Assembly: GCF_022605725.1 (NCBI RefSeq)
Contig: NC_065551.1
Span: 22,878,001 to 22,942,000, forward strand
DNA: 64,000 bases
Direction: 5' to 3'
Origin: Anthonomus grandis grandis
Taxonomy: Eukaryota; Arthropoda; Insecta; Coleoptera; Curculionidae
The translations under genes and the position numbers were made by a program. Shown piece by piece: positions 14,401 to 29,400 of the stretch. Below the pieces are notes generated by a model. It saw only the letters and a program-made list of their open reading frames with translations, searched no databases and was not told where the DNA came from. Position 1 is the first letter of the stretch, and every line of letters begins with the position of its first letter.

Positions 14401-17400
14401 TAAATAGTAGCACTTAAAATCTATTGGGAATATATTGAGCTAAAAAGTTTTAAATAGCCATTATAGGTATCGTTAAAATAAAATTGAAAAATCGAGTTTT
14501 TGTATCGTATTTCCCGTATATTCATTATTGCATTCCAATAAAATAAATCACAGTCTTCCATATAAAGGACGATGTGATTAATATCTGTTTTATTAGATTT
14601 TTACTACGCGAGGAAATTACAGAAAAGGATATTGCCTAGATATGTTTTTAATTTAGAGCCATACTTGGCAAGTTGTTAAGATTGACATTCGTACCGTATT
14701 ACATTATAAAAAACGTATTAACGTTTTTTAAGCATATTTAGCAGATTTTATTTTAGGCTTTGCACCAATCAAAAATTACATTTTAAGGGCATAATTGTTA
14801 ACACCTTTGATTTATACAAAAACTTTATTCCTTTTACCGCATTTATCAAAACTAAAGAATTTAATAATATCCTTAAATACTTCACACGCGTAAATTTAAT
14901 AAGCGGGTTGTTTGTCAAAAATTTAATTAATTTTGTAAGTGGGATATGCTAGCGCCTGCTACTCACATAAATCTCGCAGAAGATAAAAGTAAGGTGTAAA
15001 AGGCACGATAACTGAAGATAATCACCTAATTTATAAGTGTAATTCACCTTTGACACTGCGGAAATGTTCGACAAGGGCGTCGGTATTGTTCTGGTGCCTT
15101 TATTAAAACCATAACTCTCTCGGTATAAAGCGTAAAAGCCATTCGTTATAGTTTTTTAATTTTTCTGTTAATATTTCTTTTATTATTAAAAGGAATTGAG
15201 TGATTTTTTTTTCATGTAAAGAGAATATAAATGTATAGGTCGTAGTTTTTTTCTATTCCTTATTTTTTATATTGCAAATCAGTAAAATATAATTAAATAA
15301 ATTGTTAGCAATTGATGCACTTAGAAAATGATCAACAACAATCAAACTTAAAATATTGTAAAAAAACAAACATTTTAAGTTCAGCTTAGGCTTAAAAATA
15401 ATAGTACAAGAAAAAAAATTAAATAATAAATAAATAAAAATAAATAAATAAACTTTTATTATAATACCTTATAGAAAAAATTTACAATACCTTATACCAA
15501 TACCTTATTTATAATACCTTATAGTAAAAGATCTCCGAAACATGGCTGTTTTATGGTGCAGTAAAAGCATGGCATGATTTAACGTTAACATTGTAAATTG
15601 CTATGGGTGGTAAAAATTTAAATTTACCACGCATAGCAATTCGAAATGTTAATGTTGTGATAATTATGTTGAGATGCTTCTTGTTTAGTTAAAAATTTAT
15701 GAACGAAATTTAAGAGATGTTATTTTCATTAGTTTTTTATATTCAGTCAGTTTTATTCAGAGATCAAATGAGAGACATGGTCATATTTACGTGTTTCATA
15801 TAAACTTCTACAGCAAGAATTTGGAATTTGTTAAATGTTTTATCTATCCTCCGTAGTTAGATAGGGCCCGTAGAGAAATCTATAATAATTAAAGTGCGAT
15901 AAACCAGTTTACAAGTTGACGGTTGTTATAAATTACTTTAAGAGCATAAAATCCTTTTTTAATAATCATTCTTACGTGTTAATAAAATCTTAGATTATCT
16001 ACCAATAAGCTTAATTTTATTATACAGGATACAAATGATAAACTTGTGGCATCGTGTGCCTAGGTTTAAAGACTTTTATACCATATCTTTTTGGCTTTAA
16101 TGCCTAAACATAATAACTTGGTCTTGTTTAAGTTAAGATTATGTTCGCAAGTTAAGTGTTAACTTGGTATGATAACCCCCGGGTTTATTTTTCCAGCAGC
16201 TTTCTGAATATCCTAATAATTGAAAGAAAAATATATCTTAGTATCTTCAGCATAGTCATGTGTATTACAATATAAAGAAGCAGCAATAAAATCTATTATT
16301 TAAAGAGTAAGTATATGCGGGAATTAGATTGCAACCTGAGGTACACCAGATTTAATTGAAATAGTAGACAATGTAGGTAAAATACTTAAGGATCATAAAT
16401 TTTAGGTAAAAAAACCCCAATTGCAATTAAAAAATTAAAAATCGGTACGTATATCGCTCGTTTCTATTATAAAAGTAATCATAAGCATAATAATATTTTC
16501 TATGAAAGGGCAACAAATGTTTAATATTTTCAAATTAGTTAAGTCTATACTCACAGCATTTGATTTAAGAGTAAGCAAATTTGAAAGTATTTTCTGCAAA
16601 GTTGTTAGAATCAAAAAGTTAAATAAAGATTTAAAATTATAAGCATTATTGTTATCTTATCTACTCTGCCTATATTGTTCGGTTACTGTTTGTAAATAAG
16701 AGGTGACATTTTTTTAATATTTTTAGCGTTTGATAAATTTGACGGCAGAGTTTGGAGGACCATAATATTTTATTCTCTCATCTTATGAGGTATTCTAAAG
16801 GTAAGAAGGATTATTAATCTATAAAATAGTTAATATATCATTTCTTTTTTTGATTTCTTTAAGTCTTATAATACTTGTAGTCAGTTTCTGTTTAACTCTT
16901 TTAATCTCTGCAGTCCACAAATATCTCTGGTAAGCCAAGGAGCTTTAAGATTTGTTGCACTAACCTTCCAACTATTACAGAATATTTATCAAAAAGCAAA
17001 ATAAGAAGATCGCTGAATATTTAACTTTTTTTATTATGCTTCATTTTCAAAAAATTCCATGCTATGATATAGTTTCAAAAGCGTTTATTCTCAAGTTCTC
17101 AAATGTCCTTTATTAAACAAAAAAGCGTGCAGAAGGCTTTCTGAAAGTAATAGATATTTTAACAAAAACAAGGTTATGATCGGTTATTTCATTAGAGGGT
17201 GAATCAGGCTGCTAGCGGTATAAGAAATTTGAGTGGGTTCATTTGTAATTTGCCCCAGGCCATAAATAACAAATATCCAGCATAGGGTTATATGAGTTTA
17301 AGAAGTCGACATTTAAACCTAATATCAAAATAAATAAAAAAGTCGTTTATTATATGTTAAAAGTCAACTACTTTAATATTAATTGCATGCTTGCAAAGTT

Positions 17401-20400
17401 TCTTGTCTTGTCTTATCTTTGAGTTTAAGGCTCTAATAGCTATGCCACTGTAGAGTTTTTTTCAATGATTTTTATTAAATGATTTAGATTTGTCCTGGAT
17501 CAATTTCTACAGGCCACTGCTCTATTTTTAATGTCTTCATTTTAACTTACTCACTCTACTGACATGAATAAAAAAAAATGTCTGTTATCATTTTAATTTT
17601 TTTTCTTACAATTTTTTTATAGTATAACATAATAAAATTTAGTAATTCTAATTATGTATTTAAGATCTTGAGTAGAACCTGCAAGTTAAATTAGTAGTAC
17701 TACAAGAATATTGTTATTTTGTTAAAGATATTGGTGCAATTTAAATTTTCCATTCCATTTCGAATTTCTCATACATACATAACATTATCATTTTACATTT
17801 AGCTAAGAGTTCTTTACTCTCCCTAGTTTTCTATACTACTAACTAATTTATAATATGCATTTAATACATACATATTGTATAAATATATATTACAAAAAAT
17901 AATTTTATAATTAAAGTATTTAATGTAGTTTAAGACATTGATTATTTATTTCTTTATAATCAACAGCGAAAAGGCCAATTACAGATACAATTCAATAATT
18001 AATATTACAATTCTGATAGTACTAAAAATTGAGATAGAAATAATAAGTATTATTATTTCAATATTATATACAACGACCCAATCATCTAGCAAAGAAATAC
18101 TAATAAATAATTCAAACTATAACTTCAAAGCCTGTATGCGAGAATCAAACAATCTCTCGTTTACAATTTGTGGACCCATCTGAGCTATTTAAATCCAGTT
18201 CTAAAGCACTTGCACAAATATTAAAAAAGTTGCACATTTTTTAAATTCGTGATCCCTTAAAAATGTTTGTCCTGGGAAAGTCCAAGGTAAAAGTCTTTTT
18301 TTGCCTAGTGCTACCAGCATTGGCAAAGAATAAAAGCATTAAAAGGATTTCGGGAAAATTAATTTTATTGGTTAAAATCATGTTCATATATACAAGACAA
18401 ATCTTGGTGTGATTTTCCAAAGAAAGCCTATTAAACTCTTGCAATATTTACAACTCTTTCTGAATTTTCTTATAAACTATGACAATCCTCCATCAAATTT
18501 ATTTCCATGTACATGTTAAAGTCATCGGCAAAACATAAAGTCTTTGAAATTGTAACGGGTATACCCTTTATTGTGCTTTAAAGATGTAAAAGCGTTATCT
18601 TATCTTATATTATTTAAGAAAGCTGGATGGGGGTTTAACCAGATCAACACTGTTAAATATTCAACAGCAGCAACGGCCAAATAAATTCTTGTAAATGTAA
18701 TTAAAATTTAATTTAGGCCAAAAAGAAACAAAACAATTTGTTTTCATTAAACGTTGCCTTCGTTTCCTCTCGCAATAATTTACGCTGGATACTTTTGCCA
18801 CCTTCATTTGATTTCTCGTCGGGATATCGCTTTTGTTTTCTCGCAAACAATTTACGCTAATTTAACAAACGCGAATTTTTCGAGACGGAAGAAATAAAAT
18901 GGTACGCTTAACAATTATTTTAATTTTGTTTTGTCGTTTGAAAAAATAAAAACTCTTGTGATTTATTTACGGTTAGGATAAGCTATAAAGTAGTTTTCTG
19001 GAAAAAAAAATACCGGAAAACGACATAATATTCGCTGAAAAAAATTCTGCTTCCGCGAGCATTTTTCGCTAAACCAGTGTCGATATATAACCAGGTCGTT
19101 TGGCGCCAGTGCATCCCATTTGTCACTGCGCTGGGTCAGAATGAAATATTTTCCAGCCAAGTTTGCACAAGGGTCACCCAAGGTTTCATTTTGGTCATTT
19201 GTTTCTGCCAGAAATAACATGATATTGATTCTGTATAATCCCTCTATGTCTGAGAGAGTCAGGGTCGTTTTTTAAGAAAAATGCGAGATACGGGTATTGC
19301 CTTTGAAGTAAACATTGATCATGTGAAAGTGTGATCGTGATCGATTTCTCAGCTCTTATTGGTATAGCATCAGTTACAAATGCTGAAAAAGAAAAACGTA
19401 TGAATGTTAAAAAGTAGGCAGTGGGCCTATGTTATTGTCTTTAAATTCTCGTTTTAGTCTTAGTAAATATGGCATAGAAAAACAATTTTAAAGAAAATGT
19501 CTATTGTATCTCTTTTTATTATAAATATTTAGTAAGCAAGATGGAGTGTTAGATATTTTAAAAAAGTAATACTTATAGTGACGTTTTTTTGGTTTTTAGT
19601 TGGTAAAAGTAACAATCAATATATTATTAGTAAAGTAACAAAAATAACAATTTTACTTATGCATATAGAGCTTTTAATATCGATTGAGGTTATGCGTTTT
19701 CTTAAAAGAATTAGTATAATGTACATAGAAAACTAAACATTTGTCAATTCATATATAAAGTTATTTAACAAAAATGCTGAAACTTCTTTATATAATTAGG
19801 TAAACCATAACCACTTAAGTTATACAAATATATTTAGTAAAATTAAAACCTATAGCAGGTCTATTTGAAAACAAGTACAAATATGTTTTAAATATTTTGT
19901 CTTACGCTATTACTATAATGTTTAACAATTAAGTTATTGCATACATTTTAGTGCATATTCAATACATTAAGTATTAAATTAATAACATTAAGCATTTAAT
20001 CCAATAGATAATAAAAATCTCTTTAGAAAAGCCATGTAAATGCTCTGTTTGTAGGACCAGCATTTGTTGATCTGTGTTAATTTATTACTAAAATTATATT
20101 CATTTAAAGTTCATATATTAAATATTCAAACAACCCGTATGGCGAGAAATCTGCCGCTATCGAACCATATTCGTACACACTTTTTACAATCTATCTGTAA
20201 AATCTTATACTGATCCAAAAGTTAACTAAAACATCTTATAAAATAAGGAAGTAATAGTAAAAAGACCAATTGTAGTCATATTAGCTATGCAAATATACTC
20301 AATAAAATGAAAACTTTTACTGGCATTAAATATAAAAGTCTACGGAGGTGAGGTTCGTGTATTGTTTTTGTAAATGAGTACTAAAGAAGTAAAATCAGGA

Positions 20401-23400
20401 AAGCTAAGAAGGACTTAAAGACGGTGGAAGAAATTGTAAAGAATACCTATGAAACCTACCAGGGGAAATGTCGTTAGAAATATCGATTTTAAATATATAT
20501 AATTTTTCAGTATTTCACCATCCCAAAAAATTAAAATGTTGAAAGATATAAGAAACTGATTAAAACTATGAGGATTGAGATAATAGTTTTTATCACGTAT
20601 GTCATCTTTGTAGCTAATTTAATTAAATATTAAACTAAAATGATAATTAAAGAAATATTAAACGAAAATCAGTATATACTTCTAATAAACAAAAAAGGTT
20701 TTGACTTTTTCTAATCAAAGGATGAATTTAGAAGAATTGGTTCTTGGTTTCTTGTACTTCTGTTCCTATTTTTAAAAAAACAAATAAGTATTTGTTTCAC
20801 GTTACTAAGAAAAAATCTTTATTAGAACTTCTAGCAATCTATTTATTGATTATAATAAGAACTACTGAAAAAACATAAAATAACAAGAAAAATATACAAG
20901 AACAGCAACATTTATACACTTTAGTTATGTATATGTTCGTTATATATTTAAAACTTAAAACCAGTATTATATAAAAGAACTTTAAAAGGTGTATTTCTCT
21001 TACTTTCTCATTTTTAATAAAAACAAAACCCATTAGGGACACATAATTCAATCTCTGCTTTTACAAATCATTTGCAAATGCAAAATAATAACAAGACACC
21101 TAATAAATAGAAAATATGTAAAAAAAATCAATCGTACTCATTAAAGTTATGCATTTATGATGTTTAAAGTCAAAACCCTCATTATTGTAATTTGTGTTTT
21201 GTTACTTTAACCCCTTAAGTCACGGTGTACACTACAGTGTACGTCTACTTTCATGAGATTTAATCCGTGTAGCTGGTTTCGAATAGGTGATGGTAACGTT
21301 GTACACGAAACTGTTTTACAGTGTGAAACATTAGACACGTGCTTCTTTAATGTTTACAAAGTTTTTTACGCTATTTTTTTTACAAAAAGGCGTTAGATAT
21401 TTTTATTATAATAATTATTGGATCAAGTAAGCACAAAATAAAAGTATTTTGCAAAAAGATTATTAGAAAAGTAGATATGATGAATAAAAATTATGTACAT
21501 TGTAGTGTACGTCATGACTGACAGATATTGGACTAAACCATTAGGGGACAACGAGTTGTTTGAACTCATCAATGGGGATGAATCCGAGTAAGAGGAATTG
21601 GGGTTAGAGGATGACGACGGTTGGGAAGAAATAGATAATGTATCCTCAAGAGGTATAATAACATAAAAATAGTTTTATTTTTCGAGTTATTGCAAATAAA
21701 TTCTTGTATTTTAGATGAACTTTTTGAGAGTCCTACTAGCCCTTGTCTCAATGACGTGGAAGATTCTTTATTCAATGAAGCCATCCCAGACCCGAGTGTA
21801 AGCTCCGGAAAATCTGAAGTTGCTTCTTGCCAGACAGCCTCTGAATATGCCAAGCAGTATTTTGATTCACAAAATCTTATACAAAAAAAATATATAAGGT
21901 GGATAAAAGGAATGTATGAAATGTCACCTTCAATTCACTTTTTTCAACCCTCTCAATCCGAGGTAAGACATTTGCCATCACCTTTGGATTTTTTTTCCAA
22001 ATATTTTACTGACAAATTACTAGAGTCCTGTATGGAGAAAACAAATTCTTACGCAGTACAAAATGCTGTAGCTAACTTTCCACAGCCGTTCCTGAGCTGA
22101 AGACATTTTTTGGAATCTTGCTTATTATGGGAAATTTAAGTTTTCCAAGAGTGCGCATGTACTGGGAGCCAAAATTTTCTATATCTCTAATATCTGAAAA
22201 TATGCCTTTGAATCGATTTTTTAGGATAAGAAATAACATGCATTTTACTACAGAGGAAGACAAAAATTCCGCAGATCGTCTATGGAAAATACGACCTTTA
22301 TATAACTCCATAAAAAAAAGGTTCAACTTGTTGGATCCCGAAGAAGTATACAGTGTGGATGAACAAATGGTTCCATTCAAAGGCTCCCTAAATATAAAAC
22401 CATATATTAAAAATAAGCCAACACAGTGGGCATAAAGTTGTTTTTATTATGGGAAGAGTCTGGAACAATTTATGATTTTATCATTTATCAGGGTGCCGCT
22501 ACAGAATTAAAAGCAGAATATCAATTATTTGGCCAAGGACCTGCTGTTGTTATGCAATTGTCAAAACGGATGCCATTACAATCTAAACTTTTTTTTGACA
22601 ACTACTTCAGCTCGTATTGGCTTTTTGAGTGGCTATCTAAAAAGCAAATTTATGCAGCCGGGACGATTCGAAAAGATCGATTTTCCAAGCCACCATTTAC
22701 GGACCGCCAGAAAAATAAGAAAAAATTAGAGAGAGGATTCATGGAAAATCTCATGTGTCAAAATTCCGGTGTTATCTTGACCAAATGGGTCGACAGTAGT
22801 GTGGTTACTCTTGGTTCCAATTTTGTTGGAGTTTCTCCACATGACATGTGTCAAAGATGGGACAAGAAAAACAAAAAATATATAGAAGTTCAAAGACCAA
22901 AAGTAGTGTCACTTTCCAATAATGGAATGGGAGGTGTGGATAAGTGCGATTTTCTGATCTCCCTTTATAGGTCCTTTACTAGATCAAGAAAATAGACGGT
23001 TCAACTTATTTCACATGCCTTAGATATGGCTGTTGCAAATTCATGGTTAGAGTACAAGAAAAATGCTGAAAAGCTTGGTGTACCTAAAAAAAATGTCATT
23101 GATCTAATTCATTTTCGTCAAGATTTGGCTAAATCTCTTATATTATGTGGAAAAATACCTACAAAGAAACGAGGAAGACCAACGACTTCTTCAGGTGCGG
23201 CAAGTCCTCAAAACACTCCGTTGATACTACTCAAACCAATAAACAAATTAGACGTGTCTTAGATGTACATTTTGATAATATCGGCCATTTTCCTATATTT
23301 TGTGACAAAATAGGGAGGCGTAAAGAAGCTCATTGTAAGTCTCGCACATATATAAAATGTTCTAAATATAATATATTTCTTTGCGTTAGAAGAGAAAAAA

Positions 23401-26400
23401 AACTGTTTTCACGGTTTTTATACTAAATAAACTGATATAAAGTAACTTATAGAGTATTTTTTATATACACTTTGTCAGTGCTTAGTCATGGTGTTCACTG
23501 TAGTGTACATCTCTGACCTTGACTATCCAAGGTCATAGAAACCTGCAAATAGTTTAAAATTTTTTAAAATATTACCAACAGTTAAAAAAACCAGAAAAAA
23601 AAAATGTTCATAAAGCGTTTATAATTCGTGACTGAAAGGGTTAATTTAAAACAAAGTTTGTCGATCCTTAGGAAACTATGTAATAATTGTGATATATATG
23701 GAACTGGTTACCCTGTAAAACTATTTTTTCATTTTATTTAGAATCTTTTTATGACTTCATTTTGACCAAATTCATAATAACTTCAACAAGAACCTCTAAA
23801 AAGAGGATAAAGTTATATTATTTCTGTCTTTCATGGCGAAGAATAAACCGTAACAAACTGCATAAAATTTTTACTCCAAACCATTCTAAGCGTGTTATCA
23901 TTACGAGGCTAGTAAAAGCCAAATGCACTTTTATCTTCCTGTCAAGGAGTTTCTGTCAGAGTTCGGATTTTCTGTGGTAATTTAACGACGATCTTGTCGT
24001 CGGTTTAACGGTTAATAAGTGTAAAGTTACTTTTCAAAAAAAACATAAAATTTTAACATTAAAACGGATTTACACGAATAATTATTTTATAATATTAAGA
24101 AGTTTTAAGGGAAAGTATAAAAAGAGCACTTTTTTGATAAGATATTGTTTGGAAACTTGGAAAATAGCTTTAGGTTTTTTTCTTAAAAACTTTAAAAGAA
24201 CTATTAACCGCGTCCCACACGAACTTTTATAAAAACGTTTTACAGCGATCGCAGCGCTAAAGAAATCAAGAAAACAAATAACCGAAGATGAACTCTAAGT
24301 AACCCCTGTCTAAAAGTTAGATTGGAAATCTTTTATCACGGCACGGAGCCAAGGAAAATGGCATCCATCGAATAAACTGTCTGGACATGATTTGTTGCTT
24401 TTTCTCGTATAACGACTCTTAGATACGGAAAAAATTTAATTTTTTTTGTTCATTTTTATATGAAATGTTTATAACTTGTAAAAGAAGTCTTGCAATATAA
24501 ATAAAACTGTAAAATATCAAACAATACAAGACAGGCATAAATTGAAACATAAAATATCCGGTGTTGAAAATAAAATAACCTTATTTTTATAGTGAGTAAT
24601 AATAACAAATTTTTAAATTGGCTCACAGTAAAATCTTTTTATGCGTAATAAAGCTTTGAGTACTTTAATTGAAATACCCGATTTAATTTAAGTAATATTT
24701 TACCCTTTCACTAAATTTTATGCATAATATTTTATTAAAATTAAACTTTGATGTAAATAAAATTTGTAAGTAATTAATTTTGCAATATTAACTAAAAGTT
24801 GAAATATGCTTGCATGTAATCAGCAATTTGCCACATTCTCCAATTAGATTATTTTAGGAGCTTTATATTTGTAAAACTCCTTTGGATATTTAATTAAACT
24901 TTGGTGCATTTAGATAGGTCGCAAAAATATAATGTTTATGAAAACAATATTATTTTAAATAGATTAATGTAACCAATGACGTGCGTATGTATACACCTTC
25001 GCAGAATTTGACTTGCCATTTACCCCAATAGATATTTATGTAACAAGGGTTTAAAATGATCCTTTTTTTATGAATGGGAAATTCGCCTACGGCTCATGCT
25101 AAAATTCCCGTAAATAAAAAACAAAGATTTTACACACGTGTAACATACAATTTTTTTCTGCTATCAAAGAAGACATAAAAAAAAAGAAAATACCAAATCA
25201 CTTTTCGCACTGGTGCGTAAAAAAACGTTAAGAATATTTTTAGCAAATTGTAAATTAAATGTCAAATAAACGTCAAATTACTTTTTACGCACTAGTGCAG
25301 AGAAATACTTTTTTAGGTACTAGTGCGTAAAAAATTAAACATTATAAGCTCTGGGAAGACTTTACGTCAGTACTTAAATAAAAACGAAATTTTTTGTAAA
25401 CTAATGACATTTAGCAAAAATAAAAAAATAAAATTAAACGTAAAATTACAAAAATTTCTCAAAATGGAGTCTACCCACTATAGTAAATTTTTAATATCTA
25501 AAAAAAGCATGTATTGCAGCTGATAATTCATGAGGATTTTACTCCATATCCTTGTAGGCTTGCTGAAACCATAGAATCAAACCGTTCCTTGTAAATACAA
25601 GATTTGCGTAAACTTTACCTTTAATAGCATCCTATACGTAATAGTCTAGCGGATAAAGATCCAGTGACCTGGGCGGCCATGCCACTGACTCAATACTATT
25701 AAAAAGATCATTATTTAAGTCAGTTCTTCTTAGCCGGCCAATCCATCGTTGTTGATACTTTGTTCATTCTCTCACACCTAATCTAAAATGCCAAGGATCT
25801 CTCTATAATTGAAGTCCAATTAATGGGTAAATTGTCTCGCCAATATTTCAGATCATTATTAAGAAACTCCATAAAGAGTTCCGAGTTCTTCCAAAATCTT
25901 GAAGGCAGAAAATTTGGACCACAAACATTACCACTAATATGCCCAAGTATACGTATACTGAAAACTCACTTTGAAATGATCCTGGCCGAATTTCTCTGGA
26001 AATTTGATATACCCAAATAGGGATATAATTGTAATTTGTTACCCCACACAAGAAGGACTCAAGAACTATATTTAAAAAGTTTGAATCTTGTGTTTATTGT
26101 TCCTCCTCGTTTGTTTATTATTACTCCACAGACTAAAGTGCCGAAAACTAAATTGAGTTTAAATTAAAACGCGAACATCTAAAATTCTTTTATTAGGGTA
26201 GCGTCTATAATATCCATGCACTGCTGCTTCCACCTACGTATTCGTCATTAGAAAACAATTTTTTTTAGATTAATTTCTAAATACAGACAACCTTAATCGT
26301 AATATTAATAATATTTATTTTGAAAATAAATCACTTTGCAGACAAACATTTTCTATTTTTTTGTTGTAAACTAAGCGAGGATAAACAAAAACCAGGGACG

Positions 26401-29400
26401 TAAATTTTTCTTTTTTGATAAAATTCTTCGAGGATATTTCCATACTCACGCCACTGGTAAAAATAAAATGTTTACGTAAAACGATAAACCTTTATTACTT
26501 AACCAAATGAGGCGAATTTCATTTAAATATCCAAAGCAGGTTTAAAAATATCCTCAAATTTCAATATATTAATTAACATTTTGACAGTTTACACTATAAA
26601 CTGATATAATTTTGAGGTTTTTTATCTGCCATTTCAGTTTCCGCTTTCGAAACTGGATCATGTTGTATTGTTCAAAGACAAGTAGAGTTAGATAAATAAT
26701 GATTTATATATAGTTTTTAATAATATAAATAAATGGAGATCAAATACACTTTAGTTATGCCTGAAAAAATATTTAATATTGTCTTAAATTGCCTTTCATG
26801 CGTTAATAACGAAATATTACGATCATTCAGGAATAAATCTCAATTTAGTTGTTATACTTCAGATAAAAATATTATCAAAGCAATAGTATTTAAGAATCAA
26901 GATACTTTTAAGAGATTGGTAAGAACTGAAATGATGCAGATGAACATAATTAAAAATTAAATAATATAATAAAATTAAAAGAAAGAAGTATAATTTAAAA
27001 TAACTTTTAAATCCATTCAGTTTAATAAACCCATATAAAATAAAAAAGAGCATTGCCTTAAGTCCTGACGTAACTGTGTAGCATCCTCAGGAAGTAACAG
27101 GAAACATGACCCAATTGCTTTTTGTCCCGTATTGTTATGGGCGCCACTATATGAAAAAGGTTAACTTTTTAAAATGATTCTCTGGGGCAACGAAAAAAGG
27201 ACCAACTTGAAACTGAAGTATTTTATAAACTTTTCTCACTTAGGGAGCACAATTTTGCAAAACATTTAATTACCCCGAGAATAGAGAACGTTTTCTTGAA
27301 ATTTCGCGAGGAAAACTTTTCCTTTAAAATTATTTTCCGTAAACGGGGTATTTTTGAATATTAAATTGAGTTTTAATTTATGAGCAAGTGTTTATCAATG
27401 GAGAGGCTACATTTATTAAAAGTTCTATGTATATAGAATTTAAAATTAGCAGTTATTAATAAAAACAAGTTATATTAAGAATTAAATGCTGTCAAAAAGT
27501 AAAGATTTCTATAAACTCAATTTTTATAGTAAGCTATTTCCACTTTTTATTTTGATTTGAAATATCTTATTACTATTTTTTTGGCTATTTGATGGTGATT
27601 TTATCTAACTGTATATACATCTGCAGTTTTGGTATCATTATAAGCTTTTAAATTAGTTTTTAATTTGATAGTCTCTTTTATTATTTGCATTTTATATGAA
27701 TGGATCAAGCATATTTTTCATACCTAAGTGCTATATAAGTACTATATAATATTTGTTGCATAAATTTGGTAACAAAATAAATTGTTTTAGCCTTTGGGTA
27801 ACTTTTTCTCTTTTTTTTTCAATCTTATAACGCCCAGACTGTTTATTGAGTTTATTGAGGCAATCTATTATAAAGAAAAATCCATAGTGAATCACTCATA
27901 TTGAACGATTAGGTCATTTTTCTAAACCTTAAAAATCTTATCGAAATCCTAAACAATGTATAACAGATGCTCTTTTTTTAATTATGCGATTGCCATACAG
28001 CCAGTTGCAATCTAATGAAAGTTGCTGTAATAGAAAGTTACTTAAAAAAGATACGATTTAAAAATTGAATTGCAAATAAGCTTCTATATGTTTTTACAAT
28101 CACTAGGACAAGCAAATTGTATGGACCAAATTAATTTTTTTTTCACGTTAGATGCCTAGAATTTATTTTTATTAATAATCATTAAATACCCCAGTGAAAA
28201 AAACAGCGACTAAGAAGAAGATTCCAGTTAGTTCAATGGATGTACCCCAGCAGTCATATTTAGAGTTTTGGCATGAAAATTAAATCTGACTATTTTGTAA
28301 GCTATAATATCATGAGATATAAACCAAAATGCCTTAGGTAAATTAAGGAATGCTGCATAGCAAAAATGTTTCATCTTAAATACTGACGACAAATCAACAA
28401 TAAAAAAAAAAAATTTAAAACCAAATTAATTTATATTGAAATGATTGTTTAAAAATTATTAGTCAAGTTATATCTGTTATTTAATAAAAACTCTTGTTTC
28501 CTTTTTTAGAAACTAATATGACTGAATGTATATATTACAGTGCAAACATTAGTTTTACTTTAACGAAAGTAATGTTACAACCAGAAAGGTTAATCAACTT
28601 GATTTAAACATTCAACTTGCTTCTTTGGCAATATACAGACTATATTTAGGGCATGCTAATTTTACGATCTTTTGGGAAAATAGCATTTTTAAAAACCACA
28701 TATCATGCAAATTGCAACGATTTTAGATCAACATATATAGAGTCAAGAGAAATAAGGCAATCGAAACACTTACAATAGTATTTATATATTAGAAATAAAT
28801 GTGCTTGCATATTTTCTATATAGCATTCAATTAAATTCATACCTAGGTGTAGCTCCTATAATATTTAGGCCTTACCATAGGTGGTAGCCTTGTTGAACAA
28901 TTAAGAAATAATACAAAACCCGCAATAATTCGTGAAAAGAAAAACACATTTGTTATTTAAATAATTAACCAAAATATGCAAAAAATTTTGAAGCCCTGCT
29001 GAAAATCTTAGATCAGAAACCTATAGCAGAAATAGTAGAGCTAAAGGAAATGTCAAAATTGGATACTAAAGAATATTATTTTTTAAAACTAGTAAGTATA
29101 CTGCCAGCTATATCTAAGGCCTTTAAAAAACTTATTTATAACCAGAAATTTAGTTTTGCCGAATTTTTTAATATAATTGCGGTTTGCTAATATGGATTTA
29201 GCAAATATTTCAGTACTTCGACGGCTTTAGTAAACATATTAAACGACATAAGGATGAACGAGGAACAAAACCATCCTACTTGTGTAGCATTACTGGACAA
29301 ATATTTTACATTTATGTAATGTAATTAAAGAGTACACCAGAGGTCGATACTTTCATAAAACAATATAATAATAATTCAGTCAAAATACAATAATATGCTG

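Larger units (their letters stand above)
21211..23640 (+). mobile_element. piggyBac-type DNA transposon, complete ends, inactivated
   Basis: A 2430-bp element flanked on both sides by TTAA (21207-21210 and 23641-23644), the piggyBac target-site duplication. Its ends are inverted repeats: CCCCTTAAGTCACG at the left against CCCTTTCAGTCACG read inward from the right, 12 of 14 matching. It contains one transposase pseudogene in plus orientation. Imperfect palindromes of the type GTACACTACAGTGTAC lie near both ends. It sits in intron 1 of the host gene, on the opposite strand. Confidence 0.93.

Noticed and set aside
22072..22380. Minus-strand 102-codon open frame
   Set aside because: It is the antisense shadow of the piggyBac transposase.
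26733..26960. 75-codon plus-strand frame as a gene
   Set aside because: Composition is AT-driven, with no start context, splice sites or family resemblance.
27062..27096. Minus-strand CTGAGGATGCT...ACGTCAGG as another hammerhead
   Set aside because: The core bases and GAAA are missing and no Penelope-like protein lies nearby.
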